In this document: positions 7,090 to 15,928 of the stretch, piece after piece
Numbering within the stretch: position 1 is the first letter of the stretch
How the letters are laid out: every line of letters begins with the position of its first letter
DNA from: Parabacteroides hominis
GTDB taxonomy: Bacteria; Bacteroidota; Bacteroidia; Bacteroidales; Tannerellaceae
Assembly (NCBI RefSeq): GCF_014287585.1
Contig: NZ_JACOOJ010000042.1
Coordinates: forward strand, 1-44,860
Direction: 5' to 3'
Length of the DNA: 44,860 nucleotides
Program-made: the position numbers and the translations under genes
The notes under the pieces: generated by a model
Databases searched by the model: none
Told to the model about the DNA's origin: nothing
The model's input: only the letters and a program-made list of their open reading frames with translations

Positions 7090-9906
7090 TCAGAATCTTC
7101 CACCCGGAGGCGGACCCATCGGGCCACCATGTCTCGGTCCTCTTCCGCCCGGTCCCTGCACGTCGTTCATGCTGGCTCCTCCTTTAAAGATACTGAAGCG
7201 GTAGATGAAATGTACCATGAAGTAGCTACCCAATGTGTTGTATTCGGAATCCTGCGTATAGCTCGCGGTTACGCTGCGGGAGATATTGCTGCGCTGTTTC
7301 AGGATATCGTATATCTTGAAACGGAGCGTCGCCTGGTTCCCTTTCAGGAAAGATTTGGAAGCAGAGGCGTTCCACAACACTTCGTTCTGTTTGAAACCGT
7401 CTGAATAGCCGGAGTTTGTCGACCAGTTGATGTCGCTTTCCACCTTGAAATCGAGCGGGAGATAGATCGTAGTCGTTCCGCCCACACCGTAGTTGAAAGC
7501 ATTCAGTTCGCTTTGTCCCTGGAGTGAGTTCTGCGTCCCGTTATAACGGATGTTGCCGTTCAGTCCGAGGTCCAGATAGTCGGAACGGAAATCGATACCG
7601 GCACGTTCCATCAGAACCAGATTCTTGTTCGTGTTCTTCTCGTCATTGATAAAACCGTTGTTGTTGGCGTATGAGGCCATTGTCATGGAGTTGATCGAGA
7701 ATTTACGGTTTTTGAGCGGCGTGTTGAACAGGACGCGGATGTTCCCGTTGTAGTTCCCGTTTACGTTGTCGTAGGTCGTCATCTTCTTACCGGTATTGCC
7801 GACATAGACCGATTTGTTGACGATATCGTTAATTTTATAGTCGAAATTCAACATCACCATCAGGGCCGTTTGTTTGTCCGGCACGAATTTCTGGAAACGG
7901 ACGAACAAGTCGTTCGTGTAAGTCGGCTTCAAGTCCGGATTACCCATTGTCGTATTCAGCGGATCGGAGATGTCGGCCACGGGTTGCAGTTGCGTCATGC
8001 TGGGCTGGCTGGTACGTCCGCGATAGTTGATGCGGAGGTTTGTCCGCTTGTCGAATTTATAGTTGAAGCGGACCATCGGTGACAGGTTCACCACGTTACG
8101 CGACAGTTTGGAGAGAACCGTGTCGCCTACGAAGTTCTCGCTCGTACTGTGAGACGGGTCTACCGTCAGACCGACCGTGTAATCATATTTCGCCCGGACA
8201 GCTTTGAAGGCGAGGCTGACCTGCTGGTTGATGAAGTTATTGCGGTAGCTCTTGCTGTAAGCCGTGTCCAACACATTGTAATCTTCGCTTCCCTCTTCAC
8301 GGGTGTAAGAGTTTTTCAGAGATTCCTGCTTGTTTTGCCGGATGCTGTAGGTCGCCTGGATGAAGTTGTTGTGGCCGATCGGTTCTACCCAGGATAGATA
8401 AGCCCGGTAGTTGAACCCTTTGTTGTCGTAACGGAAACGCTGGTCCACCAGTTCGTTGTCCATCCCGTCTGCCATCATCAGATATTCGGTGTTCGAATAG
8501 TTCAAGCCTTTATTGTAAGAGTCGCTAAGCCCACCTGATAAAGATCCGCTGAAAACACGCCCTTCGCTGTTCAGCTTGCGGCTGAATTCAAGGCGGGCGT
8601 TGAGGTTGTACCCGCTTCCGTCGGAGAGGTAGTCGGATTCACCGATATTGACCGTGTCGCGGTTTCCGCTCAGCGTATTGAAAGTGCTCCCTTCGCGGCT
8701 ATGGCTGTCGCTATAGCTGAAACTCGGACGGAAGATGATCTGGGTGAGCGAGTCCGGTTTCCATTCCATGCGGAGGTCGGCTGCCACATTGTCGCTGCGC
8801 GTGTTGCTGTTGTTGTTCTCGTTGTAGAAAGAGGTGCTGTCGCCCGGCAGGATATTCTGCCGGTTGCTCTTGCTGATCGCATCGTTGTCGGAATGAGAAT
8901 AACGGAGGTTACCCCCGACCGTCAACTTCGGATTAAACTCCTTGCTGAAGTTCAGGCCGATGTTGCCGGATGTCGTGATCCCGTTGCCGGCCCCTCCGCC
9001 CCGGCGTCCACGCGGTCCGCCCATCCCTGAGAACATGCTGGAGGCAAGGTCCGAGAACCCCATATTATTCGTATTGTTAATGCCTCCCATCAAGGTCAGC
9101 TGGTCGTTGTTGATGAAACGGTTTACCATAAAGTTCCCTTCGTACCGGTCTTCGCTACCGTAACCGGCAAAAGCATTTCCGAACCAGCCCTGCTTCATGC
9201 CGGGCTTGACGGTCAGGTTGATGACGGTTTCCTCATCCCCGTCGTCGAATCCGGTCATCTTGGCCATATCGCTCAGTTTGTCTAACACTTGTACTTTGTC
9301 GATCATTTTCGACGGCAGGTTCTTGGAGGCCACTTTCGGGTCGTCGGAGAAGAACTCTTTTCCGTCGATCAGCACCTTTTTGATCTCTTTCCCGTTGACC
9401 GTGATTTTCCCTTCGCTGTCCACTTCCACGCCCGGCATCTTTTTCAACAAATCTTCCAGCATGGAACCTTCCGTGGTTTTATAGGAATCGGCATTGTACT
9501 CCATCGTATCGTTGCGCACTGTTACTTCCGGCGCTTTCCCGATCACGACAGCTTCGCCCAGCAGGATCGCCCCGTCGGCAAGTGCGAGTTTGCCTAACTT
9601 GACCGGATTGGTCTTCCCTGTAACACGCAGGGGCTGGTAGAGCGGATCGAATCCGACAAACGACACGTGCAGCAAATAGCTGCCGTTCTTGATATTCTTG
9701 AGAATGAAACTTCCGTTGCGCGATGTGGCGACACCTCCGATCATGGAGCTGTCTTTGACGCTTAGCAAACGGACCGTTGCCTGTTCGATCGGTTCATTGG
9801 TCCCCTCCTCGATCACCGTTCCGGTGATGTCTACGCCTTTCTGTGCATACGCAGGCATAGTCAACAGAATTAAAAACAGAATAAAAAAATACCTTCCCGA
9901 TTTCAT
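7090..9906 (-). CDS. Outer membrane beta-barrel protein (TonB-receptor-like, OMP_b-brl_3 type)
   Basis: A 938-residue outer-membrane protein. A signal peptide ends at MPAYAQ (residue 22). A carboxypeptidase-regulatory-like domain follows (about 25-110), then a plug-like part (about 120-230, with KMPGVEVDSEGKITVNGKEI) and a large beta-barrel. The plug region and the order of domains fit the TonB-dependent-like outer membrane beta-barrel family 3 rather than SusC: there is no SusD partner and it is shorter than SusC. Two Gly/Arg-rich stretches occur, one in a predicted loop (about 294-309) and one as the C-terminal tail (about 915-938, ending in Phe). It follows a sigma gene on the same strand across 249 bases. 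Ligand unknown; metal or peptide uptake is possible but unsupported. Confidence 0.85.
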   Translation of the reverse strand: MKSGRYFFILFLILLTMPAYAQKGVDITGTVIEEGTNEPIEQATVRLLSVKDSSMIGGVATSRNGSFILKNIKNGSYLLHVSFVGFDPLYQPLRVTGKTNPVKLGKLALADGAILLGEAVVIGKAPEVTVRNDTMEYNADSYKTTEGSMLEDLLKKMPGVEVDSEGKITVNGKEIKKVLIDGKEFFSDDPKVASKNLPSKMIDKVQVLDKLSDMAKMTGFDDGDEETVINLTVKPGMKQGWFGNAFAGYGSEDRYEGNFMVNRFINNDQLTLMGGINNTNNMGFSDLASSMFSGMGGPRGRRGGGAGNGITTSGNIGLNFSKEFNPKLTVGGNLRYSHSDNDAISKSNRQNILPGDSTSFYNENNNSNTRSDNVAADLRMEWKPDSLTQIIFRPSFSYSDSHSREGSTFNTLSGNRDTVNIGESDYLSDGSGYNLNARLEFSRKLNSEGRVFSGSLSGGLSDSYNKGLNYSNTEYLMMADGMDNELVDQRFRYDNKGFNYRAYLSWVEPIGHNNFIQATYSIRQNKQESLKNSYTREEGSEDYNVLDTAYSKSYRNNFINQQVSLAFKAVRAKYDYTVGLTVDPSHSTSENFVGDTVLSKLSRNVVNLSPMVRFNYKFDKRTNLRINYRGRTSQPSMTQLQPVADISDPLNTTMGNPDLKPTYTNDLFVRFQKFVPDKQTALMVMLNFDYKINDIVNKSVYVGNTGKKMTTYDNVNGNYNGNIRVLFNTPLKNRKFSINSMTMASYANNNGFINDEKNTNKNLVLMERAGIDFRSDYLDLGLNGNIRYNGTQNSLQGQSELNAFNYGVGGTTTIYLPLDFKVESDINWSTNSGYSDGFKQNEVLWNASASKSFLKGNQATLRFKIYDILKQRSNISRSVTASYTQDSEYNTLGSYFMVHFIYRFSIFKGGASMNDVQGPGGRGPRHGGPMGPPPGGRF

Positions 9907-10079
9907 AACTTTTGTTTTATCTTATCTGATATTAAGTACGAAAAGATAGACGCGGAAGTTATCCGTAAGTTTAATAAGGTTTGGTTTGATTTTGATTTAT
10001 TAACGAATATATTTCCTCTGACAGATTGATGCTGTTCACGTTTTCTTGCTGTCTATATGAGGCGTTAAAATATTACCTG

Positions 10080-10104
10080 CCATAGTATTTCCGTTTTACT
10101 ATGG
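10080..10104 (-). terminator. Hairpin between sigma 1 and the outer-membrane gene
   Basis: CCATAGTA and TACTATGG form a perfect eight-base stem with a nine-base loop, 51 bases beyond the sigma stop. No strong T-run follows, so this is a weak terminator call. It suggests that sigma 1 and the barrel protein may be separate transcripts. Confidence 0.3.
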
Positions 10105-10155
10105 TTATTAATCGTAATTTAGATGCTATGGTAGTTACATTTTGTCAATGTGCTT

Positions 10156-10710
10156 TTAGCCCAGGATATTTATCAGAAGCGGCAGATAATCTTTCAATTT
10201 GAGGCGGAGTATCTTAAGTGCCTGCGATATCCTGTACTCGACGGTTTTTACCGATATTCCGAGTTTTTCGGCAATCTGCACGTTCGTCTTTTCCCCGAAT
10301 CGGCTCAGTGTAAATGTCTCCCGGTAAGTTTCAGGCAGGTTCTCGATCGCTTTCTGTATGTTTTCCGTCAGTTCATTCACGAAATAGTAGTCCGGATCTT
10401 CAAACTGGTCTTTTATCTTCTCATATATCTGGCTATGGATACGTTCGTGATACTGGTTTTTCCTGATCGCATTGAGGCAACGGTGCTTGGTGGAGATAAA
10501 CAGATAAGATTTCAAAGACGTCTCGATCACAAGATTTTCCCGTGTCTCCCAAAGAAAAAGCATCAACTCCTGCACAAGCTCTTCTGAATCATCATCGGAA
10601 ATATACTGGGACGCATATTCGCAAAGGGGGGAGTAATACTTGATAAACAGTTGTTTGTAAGCATTCTTGTCTCCTTGTTGCAATAGTATTATCAGGTTAT
10701 TTTCATCCAT
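10156..10710 (-). CDS. ECF RNA polymerase sigma-70 factor (sigma 1)
   Basis: A 184-residue ECF sigma factor of the Bacteroides expansion type. Region 2 (residues about 10-80) includes KYYSPLCEYASQYI and ELVQELMLFLWE for -10 recognition. Region 4 (about 120-175) has LPETYRETFTLSRF followed by the helix-turn-helix VQIAEKLGISVKTVEYRISQ for -35 binding. There is no C-terminal extension. It is divergent from the fecR gene at 11161, the nearest anti-sigma candidate. Such factors are usually held at the membrane by FecR until a TonB receptor senses its ligand. Its leader carries an attenuator-like structure (10739-10838). It may control PUL 1; the neighbouring barrel gene is another possible target. 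Confidence 0.9.
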   Translation of the reverse strand: MDENNLIILLQQGDKNAYKQLFIKYYSPLCEYASQYISDDDSEELVQELMLFLWETRENLVIETSLKSYLFISTKHRCLNAIRKNQYHERIHSQIYEKIKDQFEDPDYYFVNELTENIQKAIENLPETYRETFTLSRFGEKTNVQIAEKLGISVKTVEYRISQALKILRLKLKDYLPLLINILG

Positions 10711-10738
10711 ATCCCTTAGTTTTGTTATTTGAAAAATA

Positions 10739-10820
10739 GCGTGGGAAATGTTTTTGACTTATTAGGAACCCGAGGCTCTGGTATGCCCAATCCCCCATAA
10801 TAAGTCTGAACATCCCACGC
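10739..10820 (-). promoter_or_regulatory. Attenuator-like hairpin in the sigma 1 leader
   Basis: On the minus strand 10820-10798 and 10764-10739 form a long imperfect stem (GGCGTGGGA...TCCCACGC closing end, GACTTATTA/TAATAAGTC inner end). It is followed at once by TATTTTTC, and the sigma ATG is 28 bases further on. This is the layout of an intrinsic terminator or attenuator in a 5' leader. A five-codon ORF (ATG at 10838-10836, peptide MPAPL, TAG at 10823-10821) stops directly at the foot of the hairpin. The function is inferred from structure only. Confidence 0.5.
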
Positions 10821-10930
10821 CTATAAGGGCGCAGGCATTCAGGTTATTATTTGGGAGATGAGAAATTTACCAGATTTCGAGTTCCAAAATAATATCTAAA
10901 CGCTTCTACGTTGTTTTCGATTTCTTTGTA

Positions 10931-10938
10931 CAAAAGTA
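10931..10938 (-). promoter_or_regulatory. -7 element of the sigma 1 promoter
   Basis: Minus-strand TACTTTTG matches TAnnTTTG. It would give a leader of about 215 bases containing the attenuator-like hairpin. No clear -33 TTG was found at the usual distance. The rest of the 450-base divergent spacer (10711-11160) is AT-rich with no other recognised element, and no consensus promoter for fecR 1 was found in it. Confidence 0.4.
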
Positions 10939-11160
10939 AGGATAAATGAATTAAAACGCTAATGTAGGGTCGAATCTTTTCGTATGTTTTTTCTGTTTAA
11001 AAAAGGAAAAGTTGCTTTATTCGTTTATAAAGCATGTTAAAATTCAGAATTAGAAGAACCACAGGAAAATGCATGATGAGAATTGTTTAAATAAAAAATT
11101 TGATATAATTCAGCAAAACCGTTTAGGGTGTATCTTCTTAAGATTTGTCATATATATAGA

Positions 11161-12222
11161 ATGGAATCAGAAAATACATATATGATAGTCAATGGACCGG
11201 ATAGTTCTATTATTTTGAGATACATCCGGAATACTGCTTCTAAAGAGGAGAAAGCACAAGTCGGTGTTTGGTTGAAAGAAGATCCGGAGCACGAAAAAGT
11301 GTTGTTGCAGATTGCTCGTATTTACTATGCTAACCGGACGCATGAACGGATTGCTTCGCGTGATTGGTTACAGGGATATCGGGAAGTTGAAAAAAAAATA
11401 AATAATAGGGGGAAAAAATTGTGGCTTTATAGGATTTCAGCCATAGCAGTATGCTTTATTGGTGTTTTGGCAATCTCGACTATCATTTCGTTTTTTTTGC
11501 GGGAATCTTCAACTGTCGTTCCGCAGCAGGTAACGGTTTATGCGAATAAAGGTGTGCGGACTTGTCTGGATCTGCCTGATGGTTCTGTTGTCCATTTGAA
11601 TTCAGGGAGTACACTTTCTTATCCATTGATATATGATAAAAAAGAAAGGCGGGTCATATTATCAGGGGAAGCTTATTTTTCTGTAAAACATGATCCGGAT
11701 CATCCTTTTGTTGTCCGCGTGTCGGGTGATAGGATGAGTGTGAAAGTTCTTGGTACTGAATTTAATGTTCAGGCCTATGAAGGAGAGAATATCATACAAA
11801 CGACGTTAGTGGAAGGAACGGTTAACATTGAAACGAAAGATCTGGACGGAATGTCAAATGAAATAAGTTTATCTCCGTCTGAAAAAGCCACTTATGATTT
11901 GTCTAATAATGTATTAGACGTTGTGAAAGTTGATGTTATGAATGAGATAGCTTGGAAAGAGGGATGTTTGGTTTTTAAAGAGACACCTTTGCCTGAGGTC
12001 TTGAAACATTTGGCTAACTTTTATAATGCAGATTTTAAGATACAAGATTCTATATTGAATTCGTATCACTTTACCGGGACTTTTAAAAATCGGGAACTAC
12101 CCCAAGTTTTGGATTATCTGCGGATATCTTCTCGTATTGATTATATAATCAAACGAATGGAAACTGATGATAGTTCATCCGAGCAACGGGAGTTGGTTCT
12201 GCTTCGAAAGAGAAAAAAATAG
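11161..12222 (+). CDS. FecR-type anti-sigma factor (FecR 1)
   Basis: A 353-residue inner-membrane anti-sigma factor. The cytoplasmic N-terminal part (about 1-87) would bind the sigma factor. One membrane helix at about 88-113 (LWLYRISAIAVCFIGVLAIS) crosses the inner membrane. The periplasmic part has a FecR domain (ANKGVRTCLDLPDGSVVHLN, then GEAYFSVKHDPDHPFVV, and LGTEFNVQAYE) and a C-terminal DUF4974-type domain near 280-345 that would contact the STN domain of the receptor. The ATG at 11161 is preferred over the in-frame GTG at 11128. It precedes the STN-SusC gene at 12383. The partner sigma is probably the divergent gene at 10156-10710. Confidence 0.9.
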   Translation: MESENTYMIVNGPDSSIILRYIRNTASKEEKAQVGVWLKEDPEHEKVLLQIARIYYANRTHERIASRDWLQGYREVEKKINNRGKKLWLYRISAIAVCFIGVLAISTIISFFLRESSTVVPQQVTVYANKGVRTCLDLPDGSVVHLNSGSTLSYPLIYDKKERRVILSGEAYFSVKHDPDHPFVVRVSGDRMSVKVLGTEFNVQAYEGENIIQTTLVEGTVNIETKDLDGMSNEISLSPSEKATYDLSNNVLDVVKVDVMNEIAWKEGCLVFKETPLPEVLKHLANFYNADFKIQDSILNSYHFTGTFKNRELPQVLDYLRISSRIDYIIKRMETDDSSSEQRELVLLRKRKK

Positions 12223-12333
12223 ATATGGATGTTCAACCTAAATTTAATGCTTATGAGATAAATTGTAAAAACTAATTACGAAAGTGAAGGAACTGGCAAG
12301 TAGACCTGAATGTTTTTTTGTCTAATAATTAAT

Positions 12334-12351
12334 AGCCTGTCTGTATAGGCT
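12334..12351 (+). terminator. Small hairpin in the fecR 1-susC 1 spacer
   Basis: AGCCT and AGGCT form a five-base stem followed shortly by GTTTTAATCTT. It could weakly attenuate read-through from fecR into the susC operon. The evidence is thin. The other 140 bases of this spacer show no consensus promoter. Confidence 0.25.
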
Positions 12352-12382
12352 GAGTTTTAATCTTAAATCAATAATTACAAAT

Positions 12383-15300
12383 ATGGTTAAAAATAACGTT
12401 GGCCGGTTTGATAAGATATCTTATCAAATACCTGATTTCACGAAATCAGGTATTTACCGAGTATTCAATTTTGTTTTTTTACTTCTAATTATCTCTGTCG
12501 AAATGGCATATTCTTCAAATTATTATGCCGGAAATACAGTGCTATCCATTCGTGCTGAAAAAAAGAGTATAGCAGAAGTGTTAGATGTTATAGAAAATAA
12601 ATCGAATTTCCACTTTTTCTATAATAGTAAGCTGATAAATGTAGATCGTAAAGTAACACTTACGATAGACAATAAAGATATCTTTACGATATTGGATGTT
12701 TTGTTTAAGAATAGCAATATCGCATATGAAGTCGTTGATAAGGATATTATTTTGACTGCAGTGGCTTCTCCTCAAAAGGCTGTAGTGCAGCAGGTAAAAA
12801 AGAAAGTGACAGGTGTGATTAAGGATCAAACAGGAGAGCCTGTGATTGGAGCAAATGTTATTCTTAAAGGAGAAAATACAACAGGTACAATTACCGATGT
12901 TAATGGTAAGTATAGTTTGGAAGTCCCTCAAAATGCAATTTTAGTCATTTCTTATATCGGATATTCTTCAGTAGAGATTCCCGTAAAAAACAAGTCTGTA
13001 ATTAATGTGACATTAGAGGAAGATTCACAGACTTTGGAAGAGGTCGTGGTGGTAGGTTATGGTGTACAGAGAAAAGAAAGTGTGGTTGCATCCATCTCTC
13101 AGGCTACAGAGGATGAGTTGAAACGAACCGGTAACTCTGGAAATTTGACCGAAGCTTTGACCGGACAACTTCCTGGTTTAGTGACGATGACTTCTTCAGG
13201 TGAACCTGGTGGTATTACTACGGGTGACAGTTCTACTAATATGTATATCCGTGGGCAGAATACATGGAATGGGGGGGCGCCTCTTATCCTTGTCGATGGA
13301 GTCGAGCGGAGTATGAACAATTTGGACGTAAACGAAGTGGCGAGTGTGTCTATTTTGAAAGATGCATCTGCCACAGCTGTTTTTGGTGTAAAAGGGGCTA
13401 ATGGCGTAGTCTTGATAACAACTAAGAGAGGCGAATTAGGAAAGACTCAGCTAAACTTCAATTATACAGCTACGGGAACCATGTTGTCGAAACAACCGGA
13501 TAAATTGGATTCTTACGACGCGATGATGGCTAAAAATGAGATCATTGAGCGCGAAGTTGTTTTGAACGAACCATCTTGGGATGCCTATATGCCGTATGAA
13601 ATCGTACAACGTTATCGTGGTCCGCGCCCCAAAGAATATGAAATGATCTATCCTAATGTAGACTGGGAAAAAGAAATGTATAAAACGATGGGGTTCTCGC
13701 ACCGTGCCACTTTGAGTGCTCGGGGAGGTAATAAAAATGTCAAGTATTATGGTCTGGTCTCTTATCTACATGAAGGGGATATGTTTAATAGGATAGACAA
13801 TGGAAAAGGCTATGATCCGAACTATAATTTTGATCGTTTCAACTTCCGTAGCAATATTGATTTCAATTTGACGAAAACTACCAAATTGTCGGTTGACTTT
13901 TCAGGATTCTATTCGCAGAAGAATACCAACTTCAATAATGAAGGCAGTACGAGCCGGGCGGATCAATGGATTTGGTCTGCAACCTATTTTCTTGCTCCGA
14001 ACCTATTTGTTCCTTATTATGACGATGGTTATTGGGGAGCTTATCAAGAAGGTGGGAACAATACGGTCAATCCGTTGGCGGTTATTCATAATCTCGGTAT
14101 CCGTCAGACGAAGAGGACTCAGTTGAATTCTAATTTTACGATTGAACAAAATCTTGACTTTATCACCAAGGGATTGTCTTTCAAAGCGTCTCTTTTTTAT
14201 GATAATGAAATACGGAGTGAAGGCGGCATTTATGATATTCAAAATGCAGTTAGGCCGGGAGAAGAGAGTACCAATGTGAGGTATAGACAGATCTATCCAA
14301 AATTGTATGAAGGACCGGATCAGGATCCTTCCGAATATATGGTGTATCTGCCGGTCAGCACGAGTGACTACGATTGGATTATTCGTCCGTGGACAATTCG
14401 TAATGAAGAAGTGAAAGCTGCAAACTGGGATTCCAATATTCCGGTAAAGCGTCGTTCCATGTACCAGTTTCAGTTGAACTATGCTCGTCGGTTCGATCTT
14501 CACAATGTCAGCGCGATGGCGATCATGAAGCGTGAAGAATATGCGTATGGCAATATGTTCAAAAACTATCGGGAAGATTGGGTCGGACGTATCACGTATG
14601 ATTATGATTCTCGTTATTTGCTTGAATTGAATGGTGCTTATAACGGATCGGAAAAATTCGGACCTGGCTATCGCTTCGATTTCTTTCCTTCGTTTGCTGT
14701 GGGCTGGTATGTGACAAACGAGAAATTTTGGAAGATAAAATGGATTGATCGGTTGAAACTTAGATATAGTAAAGGTTGGGTTGGTGACGATAACGGCGGT
14801 GGGCGTTGGATGTATGCGTCTCAGATGGCCTATGGTTCAACTGCCCGTTTGAACAATGCTTCTAATGGTTCAAGTCCTTATACGATGTATAGGGAGTCGA
14901 TGGTTGGTAACCCAGATATACATTGGGAAAAAGCAGTAAAAGACAATTACGGATTTGAAATCGGCTTTTTCAAAAGCCAGTTAGGTTTGTCGGTTGACTA
15001 TTTTACAGAAAAAAGGACGGATATCCTTATTGGAGGTAGTAGCCGCTCCGTTCCGGTCTTCTTCGGTACGACTCCACCCAGTGCGAATCTCGGAAAGGTC
15101 AATTCGAAAGGGGTTGAGGTTGAACTTAGTTTGAATAAGAAAATCAATAAGAACTGGGATATATGGTCTAAACTGGCGATTACCCATAACCAAAATGAGG
15201 TGATATTCAAAGATGACCCCCCCTTACAATTCAAACATTTGAAAGCAGCCGGTTATCGGATTGGGCAAGCAAGGAGCCTTGTCGCTACCGGATTTTATAA

Positions 15301-15916
15301 CAATTGGGATGAGGTTTATGCCAGTGTCCCGACCGAAACAAACGATTTGAGCAAATTGCCGGGATATTATAATTTATTGGATTATACGGCTGACGGTATT
15401 ATTAAAAGCTCAGAGGATAATGTTCCGATCGGCTATTCGGAAGTACCGCAGAACACAGCTACACTCACGATTGGTGCAAGCTATAAAGGCTTCAGCATTA
15501 TGTGCCAGTTTTATGGTGTAAACAATGCGACTCGTATCATATCTTTTAATAATTTCAGAAACGATACGGATATCGTGTTCGGTCATGTAAGGGATTATTG
15601 GTCTAAAGATAATCAGAATGCCTCCTCTTTCCTACCAAGATGGAAAACTTCCGGTGAGAATATCGGAGATTATTTTGTGTATGACGCCTCTTTCTTACGC
15701 TTCAAGACACTCGAATTAGGATATTCATTTGATAAACAAAATTGGGTGAAAAAGATGGGTATTGAAAATATGCGAGTCTTTCTGAACGGAAACAACCTGT
15801 TCTTTTGGTCTGATTTGCCAGATGACAGAGAGACGACTTATAGTGGCGGATCGGCTACAGACGGTGCATACCCGACGTTGAAACGCTTTAATCTTGGTAT
15901 TGATATAACTTTCTAA
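12383..15916 (+). CDS. SusC/RagA family TonB-dependent receptor with STN domain (SusC 1)
   Basis: A 1177-residue outer-membrane importer of oligosaccharides. A long N-terminal extension precedes the signal segment (about 26-43). Then come an STN signalling domain (about 50-127), a carboxypeptidase-regulatory-like domain (about 142-215, TGEPVIGANVILKGENTTG), a TonB-box-like VVVVGYG (221-227), a plug and the barrel, ending LKRFNLGIDITF. The STN domain means it can signal to FecR 1 and an ECF sigma when its glycan binds. The SusD partner begins 12 bases after its stop. The first 75 bases of the gene contain two perfect palindromes (12407-12455). No alternative Met lies before the signal segment, so the ATG at 12383 is kept. 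Confidence 0.93.
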   Translation: MVKNNVGRFDKISYQIPDFTKSGIYRVFNFVFLLLIISVEMAYSSNYYAGNTVLSIRAEKKSIAEVLDVIENKSNFHFFYNSKLINVDRKVTLTIDNKDIFTILDVLFKNSNIAYEVVDKDIILTAVASPQKAVVQQVKKKVTGVIKDQTGEPVIGANVILKGENTTGTITDVNGKYSLEVPQNAILVISYIGYSSVEIPVKNKSVINVTLEEDSQTLEEVVVVGYGVQRKESVVASISQATEDELKRTGNSGNLTEALTGQLPGLVTMTSSGEPGGITTGDSSTNMYIRGQNTWNGGAPLILVDGVERSMNNLDVNEVASVSILKDASATAVFGVKGANGVVLITTKRGELGKTQLNFNYTATGTMLSKQPDKLDSYDAMMAKNEIIEREVVLNEPSWDAYMPYEIVQRYRGPRPKEYEMIYPNVDWEKEMYKTMGFSHRATLSARGGNKNVKYYGLVSYLHEGDMFNRIDNGKGYDPNYNFDRFNFRSNIDFNLTKTTKLSVDFSGFYSQKNTNFNNEGSTSRADQWIWSATYFLAPNLFVPYYDDGYWGAYQEGGNNTVNPLAVIHNLGIRQTKRTQLNSNFTIEQNLDFITKGLSFKASLFYDNEIRSEGGIYDIQNAVRPGEESTNVRYRQIYPKLYEGPDQDPSEYMVYLPVSTSDYDWIIRPWTIRNEEVKAANWDSNIPVKRRSMYQFQLNYARRFDLHNVSAMAIMKREEYAYGNMFKNYREDWVGRITYDYDSRYLLELNGAYNGSEKFGPGYRFDFFPSFAVGWYVTNEKFWKIKWIDRLKLRYSKGWVGDDNGGGRWMYASQMAYGSTARLNNASNGSSPYTMYRESMVGNPDIHWEKAVKDNYGFEIGFFKSQLGLSVDYFTEKRTDILIGGSSRSVPVFFGTTPPSANLGKVNSKGVEVELSLNKKINKNWDIWSKLAITHNQNEVIFKDDPPLQFKHLKAAGYRIGQARSLVATGFYNNWDEVYASVPTETNDLSKLPGYYNLLDYTADGIIKSSEDNVPIGYSEVPQNTATLTIGASYKGFSIMCQFYGVNNATRIISFNNFRNDTDIVFGHVRDYWSKDNQNASSFLPRWKTSGENIGDYFVYDASFLRFKTLELGYSFDKQNWVKKMGIENMRVFLNGNNLFFWSDLPDDRETTYSGGSATDGAYPTLKRFNLGIDITF
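12407..12455 (+). promoter_or_regulatory. Two adjoining perfect palindromes in the 5' codons of susC 1
   Basis: A 22-base perfect palindrome centred on GATATC lies at 12407-12428. A perfect 13-base stem follows (12426-12438 with 12443-12455) around a four-base CACG loop, overlapping the first by three bases. Both lie inside codons 9-25, in the N-terminal extension. The stem-loop would form in the mRNA close to the start codon; the first palindrome could be a protein-binding site. Function not shown. Confidence 0.55.
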
Positions 15917-15928
15917 TAAGGAACGAAT

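Noticed and set aside
11128..11160. GTG start for FecR 1
   Set aside because: The ATG at 11161 gives the usual length for the family, and the added residues have no FecR character.
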